From Thalassolituus sp. UBA674 (GTDB lineage: Bacteria; Pseudomonadota; Gammaproteobacteria; Pseudomonadales; Oceanobacteraceae), in assembly GCA_002298335.1 (NCBI GenBank), contig DBNK01000003.1, positions 24,217 to 88,216 on the forward strand: a stretch of DNA of 64,000 bases, given 5' to 3'. The notes under the pieces are model-generated. The model did not search any database, was not told the origin of the DNA, and saw nothing but the letters and a program-made list of their open reading frames with translations. The position numbers and the translations under genes are program-made. This document shows, one piece after another, positions 38,211 through 46,155 of this stretch (its first letter is position 1; each line of letters begins with the position of its first letter).

Positions 38211-38532
38211 GATCTTGCTCGGTTCCTCGGGTTTGCTTAAAGCGTAGATCAAAAAAGACTCAGGCAGTGGAGTGAGACGCTGAAGCAACAAACTGTTAAG
38301 TAAAGATAATTTATTGACGGATTTCTGGCTGAGTTCCGCTGAATTTCTGACGCATTATGGGCTGGTACTGAGTGGCGTTTTCTCAGTGTCACATCTTCTT
38401 CGTATTTCATCACATAACCCCTCATCTTTTCTGGATAAAGGCCCGGGCTGGTCTATAGATAAAAAAGGTAACCGGTACAACTCTGCCGGTGACCCTGAAT
38501 AAAAATGCACAACATGACTGAGGAAACAGAAT

Positions 38533-39990
38533 ATGTTGCTCAAAACACCATGGATGTCGGCCCTGTTTATTGTGGCCAGTCTTCTGGCCAGCCAGACCCA
38601 GGCGCAGACGGTGGAAGAACGTCTGGACAGAATTGAGAAAAAAATGAGCCGCGATAAGTCCAGCCTGTCGAAGAAAATCGATAAACTGGCGGAGCAATTC
38701 ACCATCAACGGATTTCTGACTGCAGGTCTCGTCACGACGGATTCAGACGGTACCTATGACGATACTGAAATCAATGATGAACTCTGTTTTCATTGCGACT
38801 CTCTGGTCGGTCTGCAGATGAATTTTGCACTGGATGAGAAGTCCGGTATCACCACTCAGTTTCTGGGTAAAGGCGGTAACGACTCCTTCGATGTCGGTAT
38901 GGAGTGGGCATACTTTTATTTCAAACCGCAGTCCAACCTGACACTGCGCGCCGGACGTATGAGAACTCCGTTTTACGCTAACTCTGAGTTTCTGGATGTG
39001 GGTTTTGCATACCCCTGGGCCCGCTTGCCGAAAGAAATCTACAACATCAGCCTTTCAACGTTTGAAGGGGTTGATCTTAACTACCGCACTGCCGCCGGTC
39101 CGGTGGATCTTGAGTTACAGGCCTACACCGGCTCAGCAGTGGAGCGTAACACCACCTTTGACTACAGTCTGGACAAGGCTATGGGGGTTATTCTCAAGCC
39201 ATCGTACGGACCTCTCTCCGTACGTCTTGGTTACCATCAGGCCGCTGTGGACTTTGATCTGATCGGAAGCTCTGATTCTCTGGCAGTGGCACTGCGCGGT
39301 ATTGGCATTGATAACGTGGAGGCTGAAAATGCGTCGGCGTCGTTTACTGGTGTTGCCCTGACCTGGGATGATGGCAGCCTCTACGCGCAGGTGGAATACG
39401 CAGACCTGCAGCTGGAAGACTTTGTTACCCGCGCCGTGGAATCTTACACCGCCATTACCGGTTATAAGATTCAGCAGTGGATGCCTTATGTGTATTACAC
39501 CCATGCAAAGTCTAACAACGCGGATGACTACGAGCAGAACATAGCGATCGTGGACCAGACCGTTGCCACCTTGCAGCCGGCCATCGCTGTGCTGAGCGCC
39601 TATGATCCTAATGACCCGGTGAGCGTTGCTACCGTGCAGGCCGTGCTGAGCAGTCTGGCGGCGAGTGATCCGACGCTGGCCGATCTTGCCAGTGATATCG
39701 GCAGTGGCGGCGGTAATCAATTTGCCGTGGCTCAGGTTGCCTCCGGCCTGCAGTCATCGGTGGACGGCCTGAATGCCGCTTCCGCCGGGCTTTTCGCAGC
39801 CAATCTCATGGAGCAGACCAGTTATGGTATTGGTCTGAGATACGACATTTCAGTAAAAACCGCTGTGACCTTTGAAGCACAGCGCTTCACCGATTTCGGG
39901 GATGACCTGACATCAAAGGGCTACTGGGATGACTACACGGACCGCGACGATGTGACTATGTATTCCGTCGTATTCAATGCCGTATTCTGA
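38533..39990 (+). CDS. Outer-membrane porin (DcaP/OprO-like layout)
   Basis: A 485-residue protein with a Sec signal (ALFIVASLLASQTQAQ, cleavage after AQA). A short coiled-coil N-terminus follows (VEERLDRIEKKMSRDKSSLSKKIDKLAEQF), then a beta-rich barrel with alternating hydrophobic strands ending in the Phe-terminal VVFNAVF required for Bam insertion. The coiled-coil plus barrel layout is that of DcaP-like and phosphate-type (OprO/P) porins. A Val/Ala-rich insert of about 65 residues (near 335-405) may form a loop or plug. It overlaps the PstS-like frame at TGATG. Cargo unknown. Confidence 0.8.
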   Translation: MLLKTPWMSALFIVASLLASQTQAQTVEERLDRIEKKMSRDKSSLSKKIDKLAEQFTINGFLTAGLVTTDSDGTYDDTEINDELCFHCDSLVGLQMNFALDEKSGITTQFLGKGGNDSFDVGMEWAYFYFKPQSNLTLRAGRMRTPFYANSEFLDVGFAYPWARLPKEIYNISLSTFEGVDLNYRTAAGPVDLELQAYTGSAVERNTTFDYSLDKAMGVILKPSYGPLSVRLGYHQAAVDFDLIGSSDSLAVALRGIGIDNVEAENASASFTGVALTWDDGSLYAQVEYADLQLEDFVTRAVESYTAITGYKIQQWMPYVYYTHAKSNNADDYEQNIAIVDQTVATLQPAIAVLSAYDPNDPVSVATVQAVLSSLAASDPTLADLASDIGSGGGNQFAVAQVASGLQSSVDGLNAASAGLFAANLMEQTSYGIGLRYDISVKTAVTFEAQRFTDFGDDLTSKGYWDDYTDRDDVTMYSVVFNAVF

Positions 39991-40007
39991 TGAGGATGCC
40001 AGAGACT

Positions 40008-40430
40008 ATGAATTATATTTCTTCACTTGTATTTGTACTCTGTACACTGCTGCTGTCAGCGGCCTCATCCGCCGGTGTGGCTGTGATTGTTCACCCTTCC
40101 AACGCCAGCAGTATGAGCACGGAGGAAGTTGCCGATCTGTTTTTGGGGAAAAGCAGCAAGTTCCCGGATGGTTCTACGGCCGTTCCGGTGGATCAGAATG
40201 ATGAATCCGAGGTAAAGGCCGGATTCTACGACAAAGCAACCGGTAAAGATCTGTCGCAGTTGAATGCCTACTGGTCGCGCCTGATTTTTACCGGCAAGGG
40301 CAAACCCCCGAAATCTGTTGATGATGGTTATGAAGTACTGGAACTCATCAGTGCCAATCCGAATATGATTGGTTATGTGGACTCTTCAGAGGTCACCGCC
40401 GCCGTGAAAGTACTGATTACCCTGGACTGA
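40008..40430 (+). CDS. Short periplasmic PstS-like substrate-binding protein
   Basis: A 140-residue exported protein (signal SSLVFVLCTLLLSAASSAG). The mature part follows the single-lobe phosphate-binding-like pattern: VIVHPSNASSMSTEEVADLFLGKSSKFPDGS, VDQN, FYDKATGKDLSQLNAYWSRLIFTGKGKPP and NMIGYVDSS. This is only about half a standard PstS. Such short proteins often occur beside a porin. It begins just after the porin stop, so the two are surely co-transcribed; an ATG at 39990 overlapping that stop is possible but gives a worse signal peptide. A strong terminator follows. The ligand may be phosphate or another oxyanion. Confidence 0.82.
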   Translation: MNYISSLVFVLCTLLLSAASSAGVAVIVHPSNASSMSTEEVADLFLGKSSKFPDGSTAVPVDQNDESEVKAGFYDKATGKDLSQLNAYWSRLIFTGKGKPPKSVDDGYEVLELISANPNMIGYVDSSEVTAAVKVLITLD

Positions 40431-40446
40431 GCCAGACACAGAGAAT

Positions 40447-40472
40447 AAGCCCGGTTTATCCGGGCTTTTTTT
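40447..40472 (+). terminator. Rho-independent terminator after porin/PstS-like pair
   Basis: GCCCGG-TTTAT-CCGGGC, extended by flanking A/T pairs, followed by seven T. It starts 17 bp after the stop codon. Confidence 0.9.
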
Positions 40473-40607
40473 GTGATTCTGAATCAACACCTGTTCATCT
40501 GAATGGAACTGTGAGTTCGCCTTGGGGCAGGGATTCAGACGGCTTCTTCTCTGTCAGAATAATCCTGTAACCTGTACGCCTTTTATCTTTTTCTCAGGGA
40601 GACCGAC

Positions 40608-41189
40608 ATGAGCCAATTCGCCATTATCAGTACCAGCCACCGTTCGGATTCACAGAGTCACCGCATTGCTGAATACCTGAATAACACCTACTTCTCATCC
40701 TCTGCGGATGTGATTGATCTGTTTGCCGCTGATCTGCCTATGTGGACTGGTGCAACGCCACCGACTCCGGCAGTGACGGATATCCAGAAAAAACTGGCTG
40801 AAGCCGATGGTTTTGTGTTCGTGGTACCTGAATGGCACGGTATGGCTCCGGCGGGCCTGAAAAATCTGTTCCTCTGGTGTGGTGCAGCACAGTTTGCTCA
40901 CAAACCGGCTTTGCTGGTGGGCGTATCGGCCTCTGTCGGCGGCGCTATGGTGATTGCGGAACTGCGCAGCAGCGGGTACAAGAATTCGCGTCTGCTGTGG
41001 ATACCGGAGCACCTGATTCTGCGGAATGTGAGTGACCTGTGGCAGGGTAAAGATACCGAGTCCGATCAGTATCTGGGCGCCCGCACAGCCTATGCCATTG
41101 ACCACCTGAAAACCTATGCCCGTGTTCTGGCACCCGAGCGGGCAGCGCTGTGTGCCGGTCTGGAAGCCTATCCGAACGGCATGTCCTGA
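40608..41189 (+). CDS. NAD(P)H-dependent FMN reductase-like flavoprotein
   Basis: A 193-residue flavodoxin-fold protein of the NADPH-dependent FMN reductase family. The N-terminal strand AIISTSHRSDSQSHRIAEYL supplies the phosphate-binding loop, and VFVVPEWHGMAPAGLKNLFLW matches the conserved PEYNGSxPGxLKNAIDW segment (here with W-H-G-M). It then has ALLVGVSASVGGAMVIAELR. Probably a quinone, azo or FMN reductase in the cytoplasm. It is flanked by a terminator upstream and an unusual GC-rich repeat downstream, so it is monocistronic. Confidence 0.85.
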   Translation: MSQFAIISTSHRSDSQSHRIAEYLNNTYFSSSADVIDLFAADLPMWTGATPPTPAVTDIQKKLAEADGFVFVVPEWHGMAPAGLKNLFLWCGAAQFAHKPALLVGVSASVGGAMVIAELRSSGYKNSRLLWIPEHLILRNVSDLWQGKDTESDQYLGARTAYAIDHLKTYARVLAPERAALCAGLEAYPNGMS

Positions 41190-41206
41190 GGCAGTACAGC
41201 ATCTGG

Positions 41207-41309
41207 CGGGGTTTCCTCGCCGGGTTTCCTCGCCGGGTCTCCCTGACCGGACCAACCTGGCTGGGTCTCCCCGACCGGACCACCTGGCTGGGTCTCCCCG
41301 ACCGGGGTT
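41207..41309 (+). repeat. Short tandem repeats between FMN reductase and slyD
   Basis: Two copies of CGGGTTTCCTCGC (41208-41233, the first with one extra G) are followed by 2.7 copies of a 27-28-bp unit (41235-41262, 41263-41289, 41290-41309) beginning GGGTCTCCCYGACCGG. Each unit can form a small GGTC/GACC hairpin. The array ends just before a strong -10 box. It may be part of a terminator or protein-binding array; no matching family is known to me. Confidence 0.8.
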
Positions 41310-41335
41310 TCACACAGCGGTGAGGCTGGTATAAT
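41309..41335 (+). promoter_or_regulatory. Promoter for slyD
   Basis: A perfect TATAAT at 41330-41335 is preceded by TTCACA (5 of 6 matches to TTGACA) at a short spacing of 15 bp. Predicted start near 41342, leaving a leader of about 175 nt before the slyD ATG. Confidence 0.6.
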
Positions 41336-41341
41336 CCATAC

Positions 41342-41517
41342 AACCGTTTGCCGGAAGGTGAACAGGTCCCTGATCGTAGAGACCGGCCACTGTACCGGAA
41401 CACACGCTTCCACACGTCGCCTTTGCGCCATTCATTTTCTGTTGCCCGGACAGGTCACCTGCAGCGGGACATCCGCCCATGATCTTCCCCGTGGCAACAC
41501 AGATACAGGACACAACA
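41342..41517 (+). other. Long structured slyD leader
   Basis: About 175 nt of untranslated leader. It holds GGAAGGTGAACAGGTCC, a GGTC/GACC stem and then GAGACCGGCCACTGT. The last ten bases of the cobalamin B12-box consensus (GAGACCKGCC) and the GCCACTG element occur here, but in the wrong arrangement for a full cobalamin riboswitch. Further down GGACAGGTCACCTG can pair with upstream sequence. I label it only as a candidate RNA control element. Confidence 0.3.
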
Positions 41518-42003
41518 ATGACAATTGCACAACATAAAGTGGTAACCATTCACTACAAGGTCACTGACGTTGATTCCGGTGAGGTGATTGATTCCTCCGA
41601 AGGTGGTGCGCCTATGACCTATATGCACGGTGCCCAGAACATCATTCCGGGACTCGAAGCGGCGCTGGAAGGCAAATCCGTTGGTGACGAAATCGAAGTC
41701 ACCGTTGCACCGGCTGATGCCTATGGTGAATACAGCGAAGAGCGTGTTCAGCAGGTACCGATTGAAGCTTTCCAGGGCGTAGAAAAAGTGGAGCCAGGCA
41801 TGGCTTTCACTGCCCAGACGGAACACGGTCCGGTGAACCTGATTGTGACCGAAGTGGAAGAAACCATGGTCACCGTGGATGCCAACCACCCACTGGCTGG
41901 TAAGGCCCTGAAGTTTGAAGTGACCATCGACAGCGTTCGCGACGCCAGTGAAGAAGAAGTGGCGCATGGCCACGTTCACGGTGAAGGTGGTCATCACCAC
42001 TGA
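41518..42003 (+). CDS. slyD: FKBP-type peptidyl-prolyl isomerase SlyD
   Basis: A 161-residue FKBP with an inserted flap domain: VVTIHYKVTDVDSGEVIDSS, MTYMHGAQNIIPGLEAALEGKSVGDEI, an IF-domain insert (about 75-125), and HPLAGKALKFEVTI. The C-terminal tail is short but His-rich (HGHVHGEGGHHH), as in metal-binding SlyD, which acts as folding helper and nickel/cobalt donor. It is shorter than the E. coli tail. The ATG at 41518 begins the conserved domain; upstream in-frame codons lie in the leader. Transcribed from its own promoter. Confidence 0.93.
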   Translation: MTIAQHKVVTIHYKVTDVDSGEVIDSSEGGAPMTYMHGAQNIIPGLEAALEGKSVGDEIEVTVAPADAYGEYSEERVQQVPIEAFQGVEKVEPGMAFTAQTEHGPVNLIVTEVEETMVTVDANHPLAGKALKFEVTIDSVRDASEEEVAHGHVHGEGGHHH

Positions 42004-42028
42004 TCGCTGCCCCATAGCGTCAGCTGCT

Positions 42029-42063
42029 CAGAATGTCCGACACACTCCGGGCCGGACATTCTG
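42029..42063 (+). terminator. Stem-loop after slyD
   Basis: CAGAATGTCCG pairs with CGGACATTCTG across 13 nt, an 11-bp perfect stem 26 bp after the stop. The following sequence is pyrimidine-rich (acctctcctgtcttgtttt) but has no tight U-run. Confidence 0.6.
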
Positions 42064-42210
42064 ACCTCTCCTGTCTTGTTTTCCTGCCGTTACAAATACT
42101 TACAACAGCTTGACCTGAATCAACCCCCTGTTACGGAATTTCTGACCTAATCTTATCTCTAAGGAAAGCGTCCTGTGATGGGCACAGAACGCGTACCCGG
42201 AGGTTAAGAC

Positions 42211-42447
42211 ATGAACCACGACTTTTCGTCTCACTATCGTCTCAAAGCCCTCCTGTTCGGAGGCGTATTCGGCGCCTGTGTCGGTGCTGTTATTGGCAGC
42301 CTGACCGGCTACTCCCTGGAATCCGCAGCAACCGGCCTGATTGGTGGCTGGCTCGTCGGTGAACTGGTGACGTTCGGTTCGGCCCTGCGCACGACAACCG
42401 GTATTCAGCCGGACAGCGCTCAGGAAGCGGGCGACCATCAAAAATAA
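42211..42447 (+). CDS. Small glycine-zipper-like membrane protein
   Basis: A 78-residue protein with two hydrophobic Gly/Ala-rich helices: LLFGGVFGACVGAVIGSLTGY and ATGLIGGWLVGELVTFG. The regular GxxxG spacing is typical of glycine-zipper membrane proteins. A polar C-terminus follows. The ATG has a CCGGAGG site. A bidirectional terminator follows about 90 bp later. I know no close family, and function is unknown. Confidence 0.65.
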   Translation: MNHDFSSHYRLKALLFGGVFGACVGAVIGSLTGYSLESAATGLIGGWLVGELVTFGSALRTTTGIQPDSAQEAGDHQK

Positions 42448-42527
42448 GAATCTGACACCTGCTGCAGGCTCAGGCTCTTATGCAGCAGGAAGGCTCTTTC
42501 ACCGGCCATATTGCGGTGAGGAGAAAT

Positions 42528-42561
42528 AAAAAGGGTGGCCACAAAGTGGTCACCCTTTTTT
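42528..42561. terminator. Bidirectional rho-independent terminator
   Basis: GGGTGGCCAC-AAA-GTGGTCACCC (10-bp stem with one G-U) is flanked by AAAAA on the left and TTTTTT on the right. It can therefore end both the small plus-strand gene and minus-strand leuA. Confidence 0.92.
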
Positions 42562-42602
42562 CATGCACGTTTCTCTTGTGTTGCGGCTTTCCGCTCAGGC
42601 CG

Positions 42603-44300
42603 CTACCGCGCCCCACCCATAACTGCAATGTTCAGTGCATGCACGATGGCACCAAAGCTTGCTGATAAGGTGTCGGTATCTTTGGCCGTTGCAGTGAAGC
42701 GCTGACCCCGGATGCTGACCTGAACAAAGGCCATGGCCATGGCATCCGATCCCTCAGAGAGTGCCATTTCATCAAACTGCACCACCTGGATATCCAGACC
42801 GATGGCTTTATGCAGGGCATCGGTAAAGGCGCTGATGCTGCCCTGACCACGGCCATGCAGAGTCAGCAGCTGGCTGCCATCGTGCAGGGCAGCATGGATA
42901 CTGTGACTGCCGTCTTTGTGCTCAGTCTGATAACTGGCCAGCTCAAACTGACCTTCACGCGGTGAAAAGCTCTCACGGAAAATATCGAGAATCTGTACAC
43001 CGCTGAGTTCACCGCCCTCGGCCTCGGTCGCGGCCTGTACTTTCTGCGCCAGCTCTATCTGCACCCAGCGTGGCAGGGTAATGCCCAGTGCCTGTTCGAC
43101 GATGTAGCTCGCACCACCTTTTCCGGACTGGCTGTTCACGCGGATCACTGACTGATAGGTACGGCCGATATCGCGCGGATCAATCGGCAGATAAGCGACG
43201 TCCCAGGGCTCATCGTCATCCTGCACCGCCAGGCACTTACGGATGGCATCCTGATGACTGCCGGAGAAGGCGGTGTACACCAGCTCGCCCATCCACGGAT
43301 GACGCGGGTGCGTCTTGATGTTGGTGCAGGCTTCCACGGTGGCGATGATGTCATCCGCAATACTGACGTCCAGTTCCGGATCAATACCCTGGCTGTAGAG
43401 GTTCATCGCCATGGTCACGATGTCCATATTACCGGTGCGCTCACCGTTACCCAGCAGAGTGCCCTCAATACGGTCAGCACCGGCCAGCAGCGCCATCTCG
43501 GCAGCGGCAATGGCACAGCCACGGTCGTTGTGGGTGTGGATACTCACCGTGATGCTGTCGCGGTGGCTGACATGGCGGCAGAACCACTCCACCTGATCCG
43601 CAAAGACGTTCGGCATCGCCGATTCGACCGTCGCTGGCAGATTGATGATGGCTTTGTTCTCCGGAGTTGGCTGCCAAACATCAATGACTGCGTTGCACAC
43701 CTCAGTGGCGAATTCGACTTCGGTGCTGGAAAAGCTTTCCGGCGAATACTGGAACACCCATTCGGTCTGAGGGTACTTCTGCGACTCGACCATCACCTTG
43801 GTAGCCCCGTGACGGGCAATAGCCACAATACCGTCTTTATCCAGGTTGAAGACGCGGTTGCGCTGCACCGGAGAAGTCGAGTTGTAGACGTGTACCACCG
43901 CCCGGCGCACACCTTCCAGTGCCTGGTACGTCCGTTCAATCAGTTCATCGCGGGCCTGCACCAGTACCTGAATGGTCACGTCCGCCGGGATCTGATTGGC
44001 TTCAATCAGCCAACGCACGAAGTCGTAATCTGGCTGGGATGCCGAAGGAAAGCCAACCTCGATCTCTTTAAAGCCCATGCGCACCAGCAGCGCCCACATC
44101 TGCTTCTTCTGCTCGACCGTCATCGGATCGATCAGCGCCTGGTTACCATCACGCAGGTCAACCGAGCACCACTGCGGCGCCTCAGTCAGAACCTGAGATG
44201 GCCACTGACGGTCGTTGAGCTGTACCGGCTGAAAAGCACGGTATTTTTTGTGATTGAAAGCAGATGTGGTCATAGCGGTATCCGGTGCTGTGGTGTTCAT
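42603..44300 (-). CDS. leuA: 2-isopropylmalate synthase (LeuA2 type)
   Basis: First committed step of leucine synthesis: acetyl-CoA plus 2-oxoisovalerate gives 2-isopropylmalate. 565 residues, the longer form found in Pseudomonas. The catalytic barrel opens with APQWCSVDLRDGNQALIDPM (the metal-binding Asp and Arg), then VESAMPNVFADQ, SIHTHNDRGCAIAAAEMALLAGADRIEGTLLGNGERTGN with the HxH metal ligands, and a C-terminal LeuA dimer/regulatory domain (about 430-565). It diverges from an Lrp-type regulator and has an unusual leader with repeats and a hairpin. Confidence 0.97.
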   Translation of the reverse strand: MNTTAPDTAMTTSAFNHKKYRAFQPVQLNDRQWPSQVLTEAPQWCSVDLRDGNQALIDPMTVEQKKQMWALLVRMGFKEIEVGFPSASQPDYDFVRWLIEANQIPADVTIQVLVQARDELIERTYQALEGVRRAVVHVYNSTSPVQRNRVFNLDKDGIVAIARHGATKVMVESQKYPQTEWVFQYSPESFSSTEVEFATEVCNAVIDVWQPTPENKAIINLPATVESAMPNVFADQVEWFCRHVSHRDSITVSIHTHNDRGCAIAAAEMALLAGADRIEGTLLGNGERTGNMDIVTMAMNLYSQGIDPELDVSIADDIIATVEACTNIKTHPRHPWMGELVYTAFSGSHQDAIRKCLAVQDDDEPWDVAYLPIDPRDIGRTYQSVIRVNSQSGKGGASYIVEQALGITLPRWVQIELAQKVQAATEAEGGELSGVQILDIFRESFSPREGQFELASYQTEHKDGSHSIHAALHDGSQLLTLHGRGQGSISAFTDALHKAIGLDIQVVQFDEMALSEGSDAMAMAFVQVSIRGQRFTATAKDTDTLSASFGAIVHALNIAVMGGAR

Positions 44301-44364
44301 GGTCTTGTTATTAAGAAACCTCTGACCGCAGGTCCGGGATCAGCCGGGGCGGGCAGAGGTTTCT
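44301..44364 (-). promoter_or_regulatory. Hairpin in the leuA leader
   Basis: AGAAACCTCTG (44314-44324) and CAGAGGTTTCT (44354-44364) form an 11-bp perfect stem with a 29-nt loop, only 13 bp from the leuA start on the minus strand. The sequence directly before the ATG is ACAAGACC, with no Shine-Dalgarno. The hairpin resembles an attenuator or translation-control structure, but no Leu-rich leader peptide was found. Confidence 0.5.
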
Positions 44365-44392
44365 GAAGTTTGTACTGCGCTGGTCTGGTTGT

Positions 44393-44430
44393 GGTCTTGT
44401 GAACCTCGCCGCATCCGGTCTTGTGAACCT
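44393..44430 (-). repeat. Direct repeat in leuA leader
   Basis: The 14-mer GGTCTTGTGAACCT occurs at 44393-44406 and 44417-44430 (period 24). Its first eight bases recur at 44301-44308 immediately before the leuA start. On the transcript these read AGGTTCACAAGACC. Regularly placed copies in a leader suggest protein or RNA recognition. Confidence 0.75.
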
Positions 44431-44615
44431 TCCGCCAGTCACCGGTCTGGTGTTCCGGTGTCTGCCTCAACAGTATGGAAACAGTATAGGCAGGAGCCGC
44501 AGGAGAATGGTTGCAAACTTGCCTCTGTTTTAAGGTTTATTGGCAATAAATATCCAATTTATGTTTGATTGTTGGTATAAGTAACCATCGGAAGGTTTTT
44601 AGGTGGTACCAGAGC

Positions 44616-45101
44616 ATGAAAACAGAGCGGATCACGCTGGATCGTACCGACAAGCGCATCCTCGAACTGCTGCAACAGGACGGCAGCCTCAGCAACCTCG
44701 AACTGGCTGATAAGGTCGGTCTGTCACCGTCGCCCTGTTCACGACGGGTTAAAGCACTGGAAGACTCCGGACTCATCACCGGCTACCGCGCCCTGTTAGA
44801 CGCGCGCAAACTTGGCCTCGACCTGCAGGCCATGATCAGCATCAGCATGGACAAGCATACCCCCGAGCGCTTTGAACAGTTTGAAGCGCAGGTGCGGGCT
44901 TGTCCGGAGATACTTGAGTGCTATCTGATTACCGGTCAGGCCGCGGACTATGTGCTCAAAGTGCTGGTTGAAGATATGGAAGCGTATCAGCAGTTTCTGC
45001 TGGGGACACTGACGCGGATTGATGGTGTGACCGGGGTGCAGTCGTCGTTTGTGATGAGGAAGGTGATTGACAGGACGGCGTTGCCGCTGGGGCATTTGTA
45101 G
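44616..45101 (+). CDS. Lrp/AsnC-family transcriptional regulator
   Basis: A 161-residue regulator. The N-terminal helix-turn-helix is LDRTDKRILELLQQDGSLSNLELADKVGLSPSPCSRRVKALEDSGLI, followed by the RAM (ACT-like) ligand domain with CPEILECYLITGQADYVLKV and L-T-R-I-D-G-V. The frame is open upstream to 44565; I chose the ATG at 44616, where family homology starts. It lies divergent to leuA across 315 bp, so leucine or another amino acid may be the effector and leuA a target (inference). It is not certain to be Lrp itself. Confidence 0.92.
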   Translation: MKTERITLDRTDKRILELLQQDGSLSNLELADKVGLSPSPCSRRVKALEDSGLITGYRALLDARKLGLDLQAMISISMDKHTPERFEQFEAQVRACPEILECYLITGQAADYVLKVLVEDMEAYQQFLLGTLTRIDGVTGVQSSFVMRKVIDRTALPLGHL

Positions 45102-45109
45102 GGCTGGGG

Positions 45110-45376
45110 CACACTAGGCGCTACCGGCCAGCAACTGTGGGGATACTTCTGACGCCCTAATTTAAATTCGAAGTTAGTTTTCGCTCCTGGGAGGAATGCC
45201 TCCTCCCGGCGCTGGCCCTCCCACCTGCTTCGCGCTGTAGTGTTCGTTGTTTCGCTGAGAACTTCAGATTCACAACGGCTCCGGCCCAATTCGGCGTCCT
45301 GCCTCAGCGGGCCTTTCGGAACATCCATGTTCCTCAAGCCTGTTCATCTTTGTTCTCATCGACTCACACTAGGCGC
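45110..45376. repeat. Non-coding segment bounded by a 12-bp direct repeat
   Basis: CACACTAGGCGC occurs at 45110-45121 and 45365-45376, bounding about 240 bp with no supported gene. A related GGGACTAGGCGTCCCC is at about 45784. The segment contains the left arm of a larger inverted repeat. This could be a decayed small mobile element or a dispersed intergenic repeat. Confidence 0.5.
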
Positions 45377-45745
45377 ACCCAACACCTGAAACACCGTGCT
45401 CGAAGATACTGCACTGAGAGCCTTAACATTTTAGTCCGGATGCACCGCCATCCCCGCGAAGGCGGGGATTCATACTCCGTAAAGGCTCCCAGTGATATTT
45501 CTTTGATGAGATGCGTAGCTGGTTGAAGGTGCGCCTCTGGGGTCGCCGAGATTTATGCGGACTCGTCCGGAATGCGAGACAAGGATGTCGAGCAAGGGGC
45601 TGGCAGCAGGGATGCTGCTCAGTCCCGGTCCGGTAAGAGGCCAGTAAATGAGGACACACGACCCAGAAAAGCGCGAAGCAGGAGGGGTGGCACGCGCCGG
45701 GAGGAGGCATTCCTCCCAGGAGCGAAAAGCAACAGGAATTTAATT
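45159..45745. repeat. Long imperfect inverted repeat (arms about 75 bp)
   Basis: The arm at 45159-45236 (AATTTAAATTC ... TTCGCTCCTGGGAGGAATG ... CTGCTTCGCGCT) is repeated in inverted orientation at about 45669-45745. Similarity is roughly 80% by eye. Each arm contains its own GGAGG/CCTCC hairpin. A third, partial inverted copy (CCAGGAGCGAAAAC plus AATTCCAATTTAA) is at about 45810-45840. This is a dispersed repeat family rather than coding DNA. Confidence 0.75.
45450..45469. repeat. REP-like palindrome
   Basis: ATCCCCGC-GAAG-GCGGGGAT, a perfect 8-bp stem, of the widespread intergenic type reading CCGCCATCCCCGCGAAGGCG. It lies inside the gene-free kilobase. Confidence 0.8.
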
Positions 45746-46155
45746 CAGAAATAAATCCGCAGGTATTTGGGCCCGCACCAGTTGGGACTAGGCGTCCCCA
45801 ACTCGGCGCCCCAGGAGCGAAAACAAAATTCCAATTTAACTTAAGCTTCCAACCAAACAATAAACCGCTTCAGGGCCAAAGCCTTTCACGGCTAGGCATC
45901 TCATGCTGCCGCTCCCAGGATCAAAAATGAGACTCTTCTGCGTGGTGTTACCCTGAGCCTGAGATCACTTCTTACAGAAAAGTTTTCCTGAAACTGTTTT
46001 TATGGATCCCGCGGTCAAGCCGCGGGATGACGTTTAGTATTCGTAGAGTTGTGTCCCTGGTGGAGAGGCTGAAATGACATCAGTCTCAAAACTGACTCAA
46101 TGAACAACATCCTCTTTCCCGGTAAACTACCCCCACCAAACCTCCGGAGCACCCC
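45470..46155. other. Gene-free stretch upstream of yciH
   Basis: Apart from the repeat arms and the two REP-like palindromes listed separately, I see no supported gene, RNA gene or clear promoter here. Short open frames exist, but they run through the repeats and show no coding character or family resemblance. Confidence 0.6.
46004..46033. repeat. REP-like palindrome, family shared with window right end
   Basis: GGATCCCGCGG-TCAAG-CCGCGGGATGACG: 7-bp stem CCCGCGG/CCGCGGG with a TCAAG loop. Further copies occur at 63461-63479, 63536-63564 and 63974-64000. Confidence 0.85.

Noticed and set aside
41207..41309. CRISPR array
   Set aside because: The units are contiguous 27-28-bp repeats without unique spacers, and there are no cas genes.
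41342..41440. Full cobalamin riboswitch before slyD
   Set aside because: Only isolated fragments resemble the consensus; the B12-box-like part directly abuts GCCACTG instead of lying far downstream, and slyD is not a cobalamin gene. Kept only as a low-confidence structured leader.
43254..44366. Plus-strand frame of about 370 codons opposite leuA
   Set aside because: Shadow of leuA; composition and motifs belong to the minus-strand gene.
44301..44615. Classical leucine attenuator with leader peptide
   Set aside because: No short frame with clustered Leu codons was found on the minus strand before the hairpin.
45423..45860. Possible 145-codon gene on the minus strand in the repeat region
   Set aside because: The frame runs through the inverted repeat and REP element and has no coding character; treated as non-coding.
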